Of a stretch of DNA of 64,000 nt, positions 49,129 through 60,074 are shown in pieces; within the stretch, counting starts at the first letter, position 1; the number at the start of each line of letters is the position of its first letter. The DNA lies in the NCBI GenBank assembly GCA_009760855.2, contig WPIO01000051.1:242001-306000 (forward strand), given 5' to 3'. The stretch is from Cristatella mucedo. Its lineage: Eukaryota > Bryozoa > Phylactolaemata > Cristatellidae. Under the pieces are notes generated by a model. That model did not search any database. It was not told the DNA's origin and saw only the letters and a list, made by a program, of their open reading frames with translations. The translations under genes were made by a program, and so were the position numbers.

Positions 49129-49752
49129 TTAGAACGCCTGCGCCTTTTCGGCGGCAACTATCGCCTCGCCACTGACCACTACCGCCTCGCCGCTGGAGGC
49201 CGTCGCATGCTGCACCTCCTTATACTTCGGCTGCTGCCGCTGCACACTTTCTTTGTTCTGGCGCTCTACGGCTGTTACGGCTACTGTGTCGGAAGCGGTC
49301 CCATACCCGTTTCCTCCGCCGGTGTTGCCGTCGGATAGCTGCGGCAGCTGAATGAGTTCCGCTCGTCTGTCTGGCTCTTGCGAACAGTCGACGCAGGGAT
49401 CGACCGGTAATGAAGCTGGCTCGCCGCCTAGCTTTGTACCGGTCTCGGCCTCAAGCTCGGCCTCCTCATCCGTCAACCACGAGAAGATCAGGATTAGCTC
49501 ATTTCGCAGCTTGTGGTAATCTTGCTTTACGTCGGCCGGCTGATCACGCCAACCGTGTATGGCGTTATCGCCCAGGCACACTGGCACAACATGTTTTAGC
49601 GGCATCGCAATCTTTAGCCTTGCTACGGCCTTCTCAAGCGTTAGAAGACAAGGCATAAAGTTCGGTCCGCCGTTAAACGTTTCGTACTTCAGTATAGGAG
49701 TCCCATCTAGACCGTAGAAGGTCTGGTACTCTTTTCGGCTCGAGTAAACCAT
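49129..49752 (-). CDS. gag-like ORF of the LTR element (207 residues)
   Basis: Starts 15 nt inside the 5' LTR junction (MVYSSRKEYQTF). Residues about 35-95 contain a helical region, LEKAVARLKIAMPLKHVVPV ... NAIHGW ... DYHKLRNELILIFS, that resembles the N-terminal capsid region of Ty3/gypsy-type Gag proteins. The second half is low-complexity (Glu, Gly, Gln, Ser). There is no CCHC zinc knuckle and no pol. The ORF stops just before the Ser/Ala repeats, which continue in the same frame, so it is probably shortened by a nonsense change. Confidence 0.65.
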   Translation of the reverse strand: MVYSSRKEYQTFYGLDGTPILKYETFNGGPNFMPCLLTLEKAVARLKIAMPLKHVVPVCLGDNAIHGWRDQPADVKQDYHKLRNELILIFSWLTDEEAELEAETGTKLGGEPASLPVDPCVDCSQEPDRRAELIQLPQLSDGNTGGGNGYGTASDTVAVTAVERQNKESVQRQQPKYKEVQHATASSGEAVVVSGEAIVAAEKAQAF

Positions 49753-49766
49753 TCTCTGCTGCCAAT
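49749..49766 (-). promoter_or_regulatory. Primer-binding-site-like sequence
   Basis: Directly after the 5' LTR end (...ACAACA) the minus strand reads ATTGGCAGCAGAGAATGG. The TTGGCAGCAGAGA core resembles tRNA-primer sites of Ty3/gypsy-type elements; the tRNA was not identified. Confidence 0.6.
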
Positions 49767-50041
49767 TGTTGTCTGTCGGCGTCTCCAGCGGCGGCTGGTC
49801 TAGTGGAAGTCTCGCGGAGACAGAGCGGGCGCTCGTGCGCAGTCAAAGAGACTCTGCTTTATTCCTCTCAACGGGCACATATGTGAGAGCTCGATCAATC
49901 GCAGCAGATGACACGAAATATCACATGTATTAGTGGCCCGACGCTGCGCTGCTTCAATGGCTTATCTATTGGCCACAGCCGAGGCATTAGTGTCAGGCGC
50001 TTCGCTAATTACAGCATAAGAAGCCGCAGGCGCACACCGCA
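49767..50041 (-). repeat. 5' LTR
   Basis: Minus-strand start TGCGGTGTGCGCC, end ...CCGACAGACAACA. Aligns along its length with the LTR at 47749-48020, with scattered substitutions and small indels. Confidence 0.85.
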
Positions 50042-51290
50042 GCACTATATAGATATGTAGCCACAATAAAGCGAGAAATCTTTTACCGCTATCATATCAG
50101 CTAGGGCGAGTGCTTGTCTTCCGAGTAGTGTTTAGTAGTGTAATTACAGCTGGATACGCGTCGGCTGACTTAATACTGAGTGCAGTTATCCTGATGCTTC
50201 TCAAGCCGTACGTAGTGCACAATTGTAGCAGTGCAGATAGAAAACGCAGGTCTCGACTGAGCCTGACGTTTTACTAGTGATGTTTTCTAAAAACTGGCTT
50301 TTTGAACGCGTCGAAGCTGCTTTGCAGTTTACAATCCAGCCACGTTCGCCAACTGAGTTTTCAGGTTTGGGCATAGCGATTCCGAAAGATCGCCGCTCTG
50401 CGTAAGCAAAATGTGCGGAAGCTAACGTGGAGGCCAGCTCAGTGATCACAGTGATTGTTGTCTCAGCATGTAAGAATCTTATATTCTGAAAATTTTCTTT
50501 TTTCTTTTCCTGCACACACGAACACTGCAAGAATTGTGCGTTAGACTTGGGAAAACCAAATGAAACGAGCAGCGCTACATATCAAAGACACACAATTGTG
50601 AACTAAATAGTTTTCCACCATTTTCAGAACTCCGCAGCTCATAAGCGAAATGTACCCGCGGGCAGGCGATTTACTGAAGCATCAGCTGCTAGACGCAGAG
50701 CCATCCGTTAGCTCTCAGTTGTCAAATAGCAAGCATGCCTATAGTATGCAGTGCCAAGGCAGGTAAACCTAATGCAAAGCAAGATATAGCCCCGGCAGCA
50801 TTAACGAATTTGCAATGACAGCGCAATTCTATTCAGCAGAGGCACGCAGTTTTTCAAGACCGGGTTGACCCTGCCCTCCGCCGTCCGACAGCTATATGAC
50901 ACTGGCTCAGCACAATAGACTCGACGATTCTTCACTAGGAGCGCTGTTTCAGCTCTCGCTGCTCACGTCGCAGAAGATAAAGAGCAAAGGGAAGCGAAAG
51001 ACTGTGCACTCTTATGGTGGACGAAAAAACGCCTACGCGTAAGCACGGCACGGCTTGAGAATGGACGACGTGCAAGACTCACGCTCACAATGGGCATGCT
51101 GTGCAGTATGCCGACGATTCCACACAGGATTCGCTGAGGATGCGCTTTTCCTCACTCTTGTCCCACTGCACAGCTGTTCTGTGATTGAGCGCTTCTCCGT
51201 CTGCAACTCCGCAAAGTCACAACGACTAAGCGGCTGCTGCGAAGAGTAATTTCCGGTAGCATACTTAAAGCCGACGCGGATTCTGGCGCG
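50042..51290. other. Non-coding stretch, nothing recognised
   Basis: Short frames on both strands without motifs; no repeat copy recognised. Confidence 0.35.
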
Positions 51291-51294
51291 CGCA

Positions 51295-51670
51295 CGGTGG
51301 CCAACAGACTTCTTCTCCTTCGCGCTCTTGGCTTAATACTCTGTATGCTCTTTTCCTAGGCGGCAAAGAGAAAATGATTAGCAGAGCTGAGTCAGGAGGG
51401 AATTGCGGAAGTGACTTCCACACAGGACTTGTAGAGCGAACGGTGCTGTCGCCGACGGCCTTCAAAATTTAGCAATCGAACAGCAAATGCTTTATCAATA
51501 GAGGACCTGAGGGCGCGAGAAGGCCGAAACTGGTACAACAGTTCAGGTAAGTGTGAAAAACCCCAGCCATTGTGGGCCTCGTAGTTCAGTGTAAGAATTA
51601 TGCTCTGTATCCGTTGATCGGCCGGAAGCCACCGTAGCTTCTTCAGCAAAGGAGACACACGGCTGAACTT
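51295..51670 (-). mobile_element. LINE ORF2 C-terminal fragment with repeat D tail
   Basis: The minus-strand frame from 51658 reads PLLKKLRWLPADQRIQSIIL then LPELLYQFRPSRALRSS. This matches the 'P.L..LHWLPV..RI..K...L' C-terminal region of CR1/L2-type ORF2. The following 51412-51295 shares blocks with repeat D (24595 and 61010), so repeat D may be the 3' end of this LINE family. Confidence 0.75.
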
Positions 51671-51719
51671 CTGCGACTTGCTGAATAGCCTAGCAGCTTA
51701 TTCATCACTTGTAGGTCCC

Positions 51720-52210
51720 TTAGTTCTTTGGCTCTAGCCTACCTATTTGATCAATCCCCCCACCAGACCAAGCATCGTAGAACTTGCTTTTCGTAATCTA
51801 ATCGTTTACCCATACCTCGTACAGACCTCAAATCCTTTGGAGACCGAGCCTTTTGTTCGCATGCTCCCACAGCACGGAACTCACTTCCGATTTGCATCAT
51901 GACATCCCCTGACTTGACCACATTTAAAAAGAAACTAAACACGTGCCTATTTACCACTGCATTTAGTGGGTCCCTGTGATTCGTCCTTTGTGCGCTTATG
52001 CATGCTACAACTGTGCTTGCTGCCATTAACCACACTTACTTGCTGACCCTGTGCATATCACCCTAACCATGTTATTCTTGCTGTTTATTGAGCACGCTAC
52101 CAGGAACCATTCGAACATGTTTCATTTGCAGCAAATGTAAAGCGCAAAAAAGAGATTGAATGAGTGCTGAGGGCGCTTTATCGAGTGCGTTATTGTTATT
52201 ATTATTACTA
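51720..52210 (+). mobile_element. LINE 3' end, plus strand
   Basis: The plus-strand codons at about 51845-51980 read FGDRAFCSHAPTARNSLPIC then TTFKKKLNTCLFTTAFSGSL and stop, the typical ORF2 C-terminus. They are followed by a 3' UTR and the hairpin tail ending in TTATTGTTATTATTATTA. Confidence 0.85.
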
Positions 52211-52219
52211 TTATCATGA

Positions 52220-52900
52220 GGTGTAGAGTATTAGTGGCTTTTTCGGTAGCCCAGGCAAACAAATTACATTAATCGAGCCTAGAAAGGGCCAGAGAGCAAG
52301 TTAGATATCTTGTAATTCCTCGCGGTAGACAGTCCTTAATTTTTGACGGGGATTGAACTGACGGATAGCTGTAAAGGTAGTCTTTTTATTAGAGTTTTAA
52401 ATTTCAGCTTTTATAAAAAGGACACCTAAATTCCAAGCACATGGTGATAGTAGGACTGCAGCATTTTCAATTAGAAGAGCACAGTTTCTCAGTCCAACCG
52501 CACATTTTGGGGTTTCCTACGAGTAGCAGTTCGGATTTCAAAATTACTATGTTTAAGGAAATTGGACAAGAACCGGGATCAAATGCCTGCAAGGCAAGAT
52601 CTTAGTTTATCAGTAGCCGTTTATCATATTATTATATCATATCATATCATATTATATTATATTTAGTAGCTGCCAAAGATTTTTACATTTAAACAGCAAT
52701 GGATATCGTCACAATAGAAGAGAAGTGCCAGTTAATCCCACGGGCCCAAATCTCTTTCGCTAGAGGCTTGGTATACATTGAGAACAGCGAAGGACCGAGA
52801 TTGGACCCCTCTAGACCTCCAAAAGTGACTGATCTGGTGAAAACGGCATGTGGGTTAATTCTTAGTCGAAAGCCTAACAGAAGAGAGAAAATTGTTTAGG
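52220..52900 (-). mobile_element. Decayed LINE RT fragment, minus strand
   Basis: The minus strand at about 52810-52740 reads approximately RGVQSRSFAVLNVYQASSER, which corresponds to the [18 protein letters not shown] region of the copy at 22739, with frameshifts. It is arranged tail-to-tail with the plus-strand LINE ending at 52210. Confidence 0.5.
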
Positions 52901-52999
52901 CAAAGGCTTCACAGCACGGTAGTTCATAACAATTCCCTGAGCAAGTCTGGAATGGTCGAACACTTGCAGAGCTCATAAAATCTGATAGGAGTCGACATT

Positions 53000-55386
53000 A
53001 GGTAAAGCGTTGTCAGCATCAGAGTACAGGCTACTGGCATTGACAATATCCCTGGCAATGTACTGAGATCAGTATCGAGGAGAAAAAAGTGCACACGTGC
53101 TATGGTGCCAATAGTATGGCTACCTCGGAAAGCGTGCATGGCTTTCTGTCGTCTGCACTGTTCAGGCAGACTTGAAAAGCCGTCGGACTGAATGCTGAGC
53201 GGGCAGAGTGCAGCGAGACTACGTAGACTCTGCTTCCAGTGGCAGGCTGCAGCATCTGAATGTAAATTGCCACAGCTTTCAAGCATGGTTACCTCGATAT
53301 TGCCAGCCATGTTTAATAATAGTGCTGGTAAACATGATTCTAAAGGCCCTAGCTTGCACACGTTTGAACCAAAGGTTGAAGTAATCTGCGTGAACTTATC
53401 GATTTTACGCATAGCAGAATCGCGCGTGAGGATTCACCTGCACAAATAAAAAAGAACCCAGCAAACTTCAGAAGAGTTTGAACACGGAACCCTATCTGGG
53501 CTCATTTTTTAAACAGGAGTATCAGTGCAAAGCGTTTAATCTGAATGCAAGCATCTTAACAAGTGCAAGCGCAATACGTAGAAAGATTGTTGTCTGTTTT
53601 CACGTGTACACATCGTTGGGATTTTCATCTTTGTCGCATGGCTGCTAGCCGGTAAGTTGAGGCTGGAGCCGGAGTAATGAGTACAAGTATGGGTGTACAT
53701 AGAATGGCTAGTCGTTCCTCCAAGGATCACAGGTTCACCACTCAGCAACTCATGACATTCAGATGCCATGCACTTATGTGTACTTCTACGTATGAGTTTA
53801 ACTTAACAGTAAAGGCGAAACCGGTGGTGCTCCTCTTCGGCAGTACACACGTGTTCACACACCGGGTGCTTGACAAACTCTGCTGGCCGGTGACAGACAT
53901 AAGCAGATCACCAACTGAGCACGATAAAATAAAGCTCAGATCATGAGCTAGGTCCAACACCGAAGCCTCTAAAAATTAGGCAAATTGGCACGATTTGGAG
54001 AATGCTGCCTACTGCTTTAGCGTCGTTCGACGACTACTAGTGCCAGTCTTACTTTACGGCCTAACTGGACCTCAAATTGCAGGACCATATAAAGCTTATT
54101 AAATTCTGAAAATATAAGTACAAGAGTGAGGTCTATTCACAGAATGCTTAATGCTAATAAGGCTCTCGATAATCCATGCTTCGGCAAAGTAGTCGCTCCG
54201 TGACCATAGATAGCTGGGATGGGGTCGTTCAATGGTGACCACTGATTTGAAAGGTAAGTGGGAAGGGCGTGTCCACTCTACGGTTCTTTGGTTAGGAGCA
54301 TACATTAGTTGGCTAGTGTACTGACACTAAACATTGATAAATACAGGAAATCCCCATCAAAATCACAATCAGCTTAGAAAAAATTCCTGTAACCATCGTA
54401 TCGACAGCTGGGCTCTTTGGCTAGGGCTAAGATTCCTCTTCGGCCACCATGAACTTGGGCAAGCTATGCGTGCCCCCTCTCATGAAAATACTCCCACGGA
54501 AAGTTAACTTAGCCATATGAAAACAGTGGAATTAAAGTTAAACCGCGAGTTTCATCCTAGGTGCATATGCATCAATAGTCGATTTTTTTGGGCAAACGCT
54601 ACTACACTAGCGTGACTCGGCCGAGCACTCGTGTAATGGCCAAGCGTCCGCCGCAGGCGTCTTCTTTCCACCAGTGGTTTGGTGATCGGTGGTTCCACCC
54701 GGAAACCTATCGGGGGGGGGGGGGGGGAGGGAGGGAGGAACATATCTATTATATTTATTAGCCTGACTTTGTGCCAACACTGGCATGGAACACGCGATAG
54801 AAAACTGCAATGGAAGGCTCGTAGATAGTCCTGATTTGGCAGAGCACAAACCACACTGTACACGGTGTCTGGTCCAGCGCAGATCATGCCAAAACTTGCT
54901 GCTCTGGTCCAACAATGTCGGCTAGGGACTTGCGCATTATAGAGTTTTCCTTTTTTATTTCATACTCAAGGCGCATGGGTAGTTCCTAACGCTGCTGGTT
55001 AAATATCGAACGGCGACTTTAATAACGCTCATGCTACAAGCAGGCTGAGTGACTTCCTTTGCTGCTTGTTTTTTCGCGTTGCTGTCCATTAAATGGGAGG
55101 TTGTGTTTTGATCTCGAACTTGATCGAATTTTATTTTGAACTCTACAATATGTGCCCCCCATAAAGAATCGTGGGCAGGTTCTGTTTACACGCGCCCATC
55201 GCTCACCTAAGGCGCAGGCGCAAACGACGCGACGACTTCCGGTAGATGACGCGCTCACTCGAGGGCTTTACAACGCGCCTACTCAGCTGAAGCGAAGAGC
55301 TGAAGCGTCGGATGCGGCGGCGGCGGCAGTCGCTTCACTTTGGGCGGGAGAGCGCAGGAGACCGTAGCGGGAAGCGCTTAGCGCTT
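53000..55386. other. Non-coding stretch; a G homopolymer at 54713-54727
   Basis: No recognised gene or repeat. A GC-rich patch with simple GGC repeats lies at 55195-55380 and has an open plus frame (55152-55367) without motifs. Confidence 0.3.
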
Positions 55387-55680
55387 AATAATAATAATAA
55401 TAATAACAATGCACTTGATAAAGCGCCCTCAGAGAACTCAATCTCTTTCTAGGCTATTTGCATTTGCTGCAAAGGGAAATGCAATTGAATGGTGAGTAAA
55501 ATCATGCTTGAAAAAAACAAACAAAGTGAATAAAAAAGTTCCTTTTAAATGTGGTCAAGTCATGGGATGCTCTGACGCAGGTCGGGAGGGAGTTCCAGGC
55601 TTTGGGAGCATACGAACTAAATGCATGGTCTCCAAAGGATTTAAGGTTTGTTTTATTGTTGGATTAAATCTGCTTTAATC
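55387..55680 (-). mobile_element. LINE 3' tail, minus strand
   Basis: (AAT)n then 'gcacttgataaagcgccctc', 'gagaactcaatctctttcta', 'tttgctgcaaagggaaatgc', and further 3' UTR blocks shared with 21535-21900. Confidence 0.8.
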
Positions 55681-56150
55681 TGCCATGGCAATGCTTTTAG
55701 GAAAACTCGTTCAAGTTAATTCATAGTTCTGTGAAGTTGCTGCATGTCTACATTCAATTTTAACTACAGCAGTGCACGTTGGAGCTACAAAGGCAAATTA
55801 GCAAGTAATCACTCCTTTTTTGACACTATTCATTGCTTCACCATCGTAGTACTGTAATAAATAACGCAAAGGTCTCAATGTAGATGCGCCGTCAGTGTCT
55901 GCGACGGACGAATAACAAACCTGGCTTATTATAGGGTTAGATAACATATCCGGTTTCTATACAGTATAAGTTAGGAATCACTAGTAATCTCTGTGGCAGT
56001 CACAATCAATCTTAAATAACATGATAGCGATTCACTGCCCCCTCTTAACAATTAAGGCCGTCCTCTGCCTAGATTTTACAAGAAACCTAGTGCAGACAAC
56101 TAAGATTAGTGTCCACCTTTGGCTTTGGAACCTCGCTTTATAGTCTAATG

Positions 56151-56178
56151 CAGCGGTTCTCAACTTTGCTACCCTTTC
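56151..56178 (+). mobile_element. hAT-type terminus (isolated left end)
   Basis: CAGCGGTTCTCAACTTTGCT starts here, preceded by GTCTAATG (56143-56150). CTCTAATG follows the right end at 57371, differing at one of 8 bases, so the two may be the target-site duplication of one larger element spanning 56151-57371. Confidence 0.6.
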
Positions 56179-56186
56179 CTACCCTG

Positions 56187-56870
56187 AGCGCCGAGGCTCC
56201 AAGTGAGGGCCAAGCTCCGAGTGAGCGCTGAGGCTCCGAGTGAGCTCCGAGGCTCCGAGTGAGCGCCGAGCTCCGAGTGAGCGCTGAGGCTCCGAGTGAG
56301 CGCTGAGGCTCCGAGTGAGCGCCGAGCTCCGAGTGAGCTCCGAGGCTCCGAGTGAGCCCCGAGCTACAAGTGAGCGCCGAGCTCCGAGTGAGCGCTGAGG
56401 CTCCGAGTGAGCGCTGAGCTCCGAGTGAGCGCTGAGGCTCCGAGTGAGTGCTGAGGCTCCGAGTGAGCGCCGAGCTCCAAGTGAGCGCTGAGGCTCCGAG
56501 TGAGCGCTGAGCTCCGAGTGAGCGCTGAGGCTCCGAGTGAGTGCTGAGGCTCCGAGTGAGCGCCGAGCTCCAAGTGAGCGCTGAGGCTCTGAGTGAGCGC
56601 TGAGCTCCGAGTGAGCATTGAGGCTCCGAGTAAGCGCCGAGCTCCGAGTGAGCGCCGAGTTCCGAGTGAGCGCTGAGGCTCCGAGTGAGCGCTGAGGCTC
56701 CGAGTGAGCGCCGAGCTCTGAGTGAGCGCCGAGCTCCGAGTGAGCTCCGAGGCTCCGAGTGAGCCCCGAGCTACAAGTGAGCGCCGAGGCTCCGAGTAAG
56801 CGCCGAGCTCCGAGTGAGCTCCGAGGCTCCGAGTGAGCTCCGAGGCTCCGAGTGAGCGCCGAGGCGTACG
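56187..56870. repeat. Minisatellite, 18-19-bp units
   Basis: About 680 bp built from alternating units of the type gagcgctgaggctccgagt and gagcgccgagctccgagt. It yields long artificial SLGASALTRS-type frames on the minus strand. Lies just inside the left hAT terminus. Confidence 0.95.
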
Positions 56871-57053
56871 CCGGCATGGAGGCACCCAGGTGCCGAGCGT
56901 TGCTGCAGTGACCTAGTTGGACTGCACAATGCACTCCTGGATGAGCATAAAATCTGGACAGTGCGGTGTATAAATGAGTGGTTTTTAAGTAACTTCGAGA
57001 ATTTTTTTTTAATGCGAGCCAGTCTGTGCGCTTCTTTAATCTAACCACTAGAG

Positions 57054-57371
57054 CAGCGGTTCTCAAGCTTCCTAATGCCGCGACCCTTTAATACAGATCT
57101 TCATTTTGTGGCGACCCCCAACCATAAAATTATTGTTGTTGCTATTTCATAACTGTGATTTTGCTACTATGAATAGTAATGTGAATATCCGATATGCAGG
57201 ATATATATTTTCATTGTTACAAATTGTACATAATTAAAGCATAGTTACAAATGACAAAAAATACGTCTAAGACCATCGGAAGTGCATGTTTTCTAATGAT
57301 CTTAGGCGACCCCTTTAAAAGGGGTTGTTTGACTCCCAAAGGGGTTGTGACCCACACGTTGAGAATCGCTG
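57054..57371 (+). mobile_element. hAT-family MITE, 318 bp, vertebrate URR1/Charlie-like
   Basis: Terminal inverted repeats CAGCGGTTCTCAA and TTGAGAATCGCTG, with flanks CACTAGAG and CTCTAATG that fit the nTCTAGAn preference of hAT insertions. The interior ('cctaatgccgcgacccttta', 'gacccccaaccataaaatta', 'ccgatatgcaggatatat', 'caaaggggttgtgaccc') closely resembles, from memory, the rodent URR1 / Charlie-type MITE consensus. No transposase. Confidence 0.85.
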
Positions 57372-57929
57372 CTCTAATGTAAATAAATACCAAGCAGTGT
57401 TGTTCAGTATTTGCAGTGAAATGAGGGGCCCAGGGCTTGTCTTGATCCCCCCAAGAAATGTCGCACTTTGCTTTAGAGGCATCGAACATCTTAACAGATG
57501 CTTTCACGGCTGGATGGATGTGCCAAAGTCGCAAGCACGAGCCAAGATGCCGTTTCTTAAGAATCGTGTAAGTGACTTTCGCATTCTAAAATATGCAGAG
57601 CAAACGATTTCTTCGCTAAAGGTTTTATACGAGACATAGTGGAATATTAAGTTTAGTTCATTGAGTAAGAGCATATTTAAAGTATATTTTATTCACAGGA
57701 GAGCAGTTGTTATTGAAATTCAATAGAACTTCAACTAGGTATGAATAGCTCATGGTGCAGCATGTGGGCCAGAGTAAGAATTTTGTTAGGTGGCGTTGAT
57801 CTATCTAAGGCCATCTCAGCTCCTAAAGCTGAGGAGACGCACGAGTTTTCTTGGAGCCTGAGTTTCTTTGATTTTTCTCAGATTTACTAAACGAACTTGC
57901 TATTCATAACCAAATGTTAAAGGTTTTTT

Positions 57930-58520
57930 TGGTAGCACCTGGCAATACTAAATTGAGGTCGTCGAGTCTAGACAGAAGCTTTAAGATATTGAGATGGCTA
58001 GCAAGCCACTCGTGCTGTAAGTGTCCCTAACCCTACATGAGGTTCGAACGTGATGAATAGCTGTGGAGGCAGTCTTCGAATGAAATTCTTAAACTTCAAG
58101 TAGTAAATATCGAGTGATACACGTAGATCACGTGCGTTCGATGACGATCTAATTGGGGATCAAGAGAGGAGAATCACTCATCTCAGCCGCACGCTTATGA
58201 GAAGGGGCGCGGCTTTTACATCTGTTCAGTTAAAAAAATTGGACGACATCCATGGGTGAATGCTTTCTCAGTTTCTAAATCGCTGCAGCTGACTTTGACG
58301 GCTTGAGTAAAAAAAGCAACTGAGTGTAGTCGGTGTAGAAGTGATAGCCGATGCCATAAGCCTGTATCTCTTTTTCGAGAGGCTCTGTTTAGTCGGAGGA
58401 AAGCAGCAGGCGCATTGAAGACCCACATGGAACTCTGCAGATAATGATCTTCTGGACGAGACTAGACCACGACCCGACCCGATACTGGACACTAATGTTA
58501 CGATTTGAACCAAGCTAGAG
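57930..58520 (-). mobile_element. Decayed LINE RT fragment, minus strand
   Basis: In one minus-strand frame near 58385-58300 the peptide reads PLEKEIQAYGIGYHFYTDYT then QLLFLLKPSK. It corresponds to [20 protein letters not shown] then QLYFCFDPF of the copy at 22739, with YADD changed to YTDY. Confidence 0.6.
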
Positions 58521-58851
58521 TCTTAATCTGCTGATCGGTTGTTGTATTCAATCACCCAAGTAAGATTTTTGCAATGAATAGTGTCTAGTGCTAATGTTTA
58601 ATGTCGATAGATTGAGCGGGACCAAGCGGCGACGTTAACATCATTATTTCAACGTAGAACTGTATTGATCACTCTCGGAAGAGCAGTCTCTAGAACAGGG
58701 TGTTGTTTGCGCCCCATGGACATTTTCTTGATTCATTATTCTTGCTTCTTTTTTCCACATGCCGTTCACCGACAGAATTTTCGATAATCTTGGACACTGC
58801 GGGATTAGGGAGACTTAGAGATAGTTTTCTATGACCTCAGAATCTGATAAC

Positions 58852-58852
<1 letters not shown>

Positions 58853-58892
<40 letters not shown>

Positions 58893-59328
58893 TAATACTT
58901 ATGAGAAAGTGTGCTCAGAGAAATCAAAGCAGTTCTTAGGCGCTTTATAGTCTGTGTAAAGAAAGCACGATCGAATGTTTAGTTGTAGCATGCTCAATAG
59001 ACAACAAGAATAACATGATTCCGGGTGACATGCCCAGGGTCAGCATGCAAGTGTGGTTATTGGCAGCATGCAACAGTGGCAGCACGCATAAGCAAATAAA
59101 GGACGAATCAAAGGGACCGACTAAATGCTGTCGTAAATGGATGCGTTTTTAGTTTCTTTTTAAATGTGGGCAAGTCAGTGTATGTCGTGACGCGGGTCGG
59201 GAGTGAGTTCCAAGTTTTGGGTGCATACGAACTGAAGGCACAATGACCAAAGGATTTGAGGTTTGTATGTGGTATAGGTAATCAGTTAGATTTCAAAAAG
59301 CGGTTGGTACGATACTTAAAAAAATTCC
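58853..59328 (-). mobile_element. LINE 3' region, part 1 (split by a SINE)
   Basis: (AAT)n run 58853-58898, then the LINE tail and 3' UTR blocks ('gggtcagcatgcaagtgtgg', 'gacgaatcaaagggaccgac', 'gcgggtcgggagtgagttcc'). Confidence 0.8.
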
Positions 59329-59475
59329 TAGCTGCTTAAACAGCCTCTTTTTGTATAGCGACAGAAGAGCCTTTGCGGCTATCGCCACCGCTTGCAGTGC
59401 TGATAAAGGATCGCCCACGACCTCGGGACCAAGGTCATGAAAGCAACCACCTTACCTAGTGTGCCATCACGGCAT
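59329..59475 (-). mobile_element. tRNA-derived SINE, family B, nested in a LINE
   Basis: 'cctctttttgtatagcgaca' tail side, then 'gataaaggatcgcccacgac' and 'cctagtgtgccatcacgg'. LINE sequence resumes on the far side in the expected order. Confidence 0.8.
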
Positions 59476-59725
59476 CCTGGTGGGGCATTAGATCTGATAG
59501 GTAGGCTGCAGCCTATAAAGAAGGGACCTGGAAGTGAGCGACAAAACCTCAAAGTCGATGCGTTGCTTGAATGCGAGCCAGAGCAGGTCGGAGAGATGTA
59601 GTGTGATGTGGCAACTGCCTTGCTCACGACAGTCAAGCCTAGCTGAAGAGTTTTGCACCAGCTGCAAGCGCCTGAGTAAACAGGCCGGATTAATATCATT
59701 AAAGTTTCGATCAAGCAAGGCTCAA
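59476..59725 (-). mobile_element. LINE ORF2 C-terminal part, part 2
   Basis: The minus strand from 59718 reads LLRRLQLVQNSSARLDCREQ then SLLYRLQPTYQI. This continues the LINE copy interrupted by the SINE at 59329-59475. Confidence 0.8.
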
Positions 59726-59902
59726 GGTATTTTTCATGTTCACGATACAGAGCGATGTCCTCTGAATCATGATACTAGCCAGCGTTGTTACTAATCGTGG
59801 TGCCTTGTCTTGCTATTGCATGCTTGCCAAAGTAAGATACGTCGCTTGCGATCAATTCGTGTTTATTGGCTTGTTTGCAGTGAGTTGTAATGCTCCTGTA
59901 TA

Positions 59903-60074
59903 TACTAGCTGATTTAACAACCTCTTTTTGTATAGCGACAGAAGAGCCTTTACGGCTATCACCACCGCTTGCAGTAGCGATAAAGGATCGCCCACCGCAG
60001 GATTTGAACCCACGACCTCGATGCCGAGGTCGTGAAAAGCAACCGCCATACCTAGTGAGCCATTACGGCTCACC
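59903..60074 (-). mobile_element. tRNA-derived SINE, family B, best copy
   Basis: Minus strand: ggtgagccgtaatggctcac (box A region), box-B-like gtgggttcaaatcctgcggt, then 'gcaagcggtggtgatagccg' and the tail 'gaggttgttaaatcagctag'. Confidence 0.9.

Larger units (their letters stand above)
47749..50041 (-). mobile_element. Non-autonomous LTR retrotransposon (gag-like ORF only)
   Basis: Two direct repeats of about 272 bp (47749-48020 and 49767-50041) bound a 1.75-kb interior. On the minus strand the element reads LTR (TG...CA), a PBS-like site, a gag-like ORF, a Ser/Ala repeat region, a purine tract, LTR. No protease, reverse transcriptase or integrase is present, so it would need an autonomous partner. 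The flanks GTAC (47745-47748) and GCAC (50042-50045) could be a target-site duplication with one change. LTR divergence points to a moderately old insertion. It sits about 470 bp upstream of the IFT57 start codon, in the same orientation. Confidence 0.85.

Noticed and set aside
48320-49338. Plus-strand frames up to 230 residues, Ala/Ser/Arg-rich
   Set aside because: Antisense of the repetitive interior of the LTR element; the LTR, PBS and PPT orientation places coding on the minus strand.
56179-57066. 295-residue minus-strand frame of SLGASALTRS repeats
   Set aside because: Translation of an 18-19-bp minisatellite; neighbouring frames are equally open and it runs into hAT sequence.
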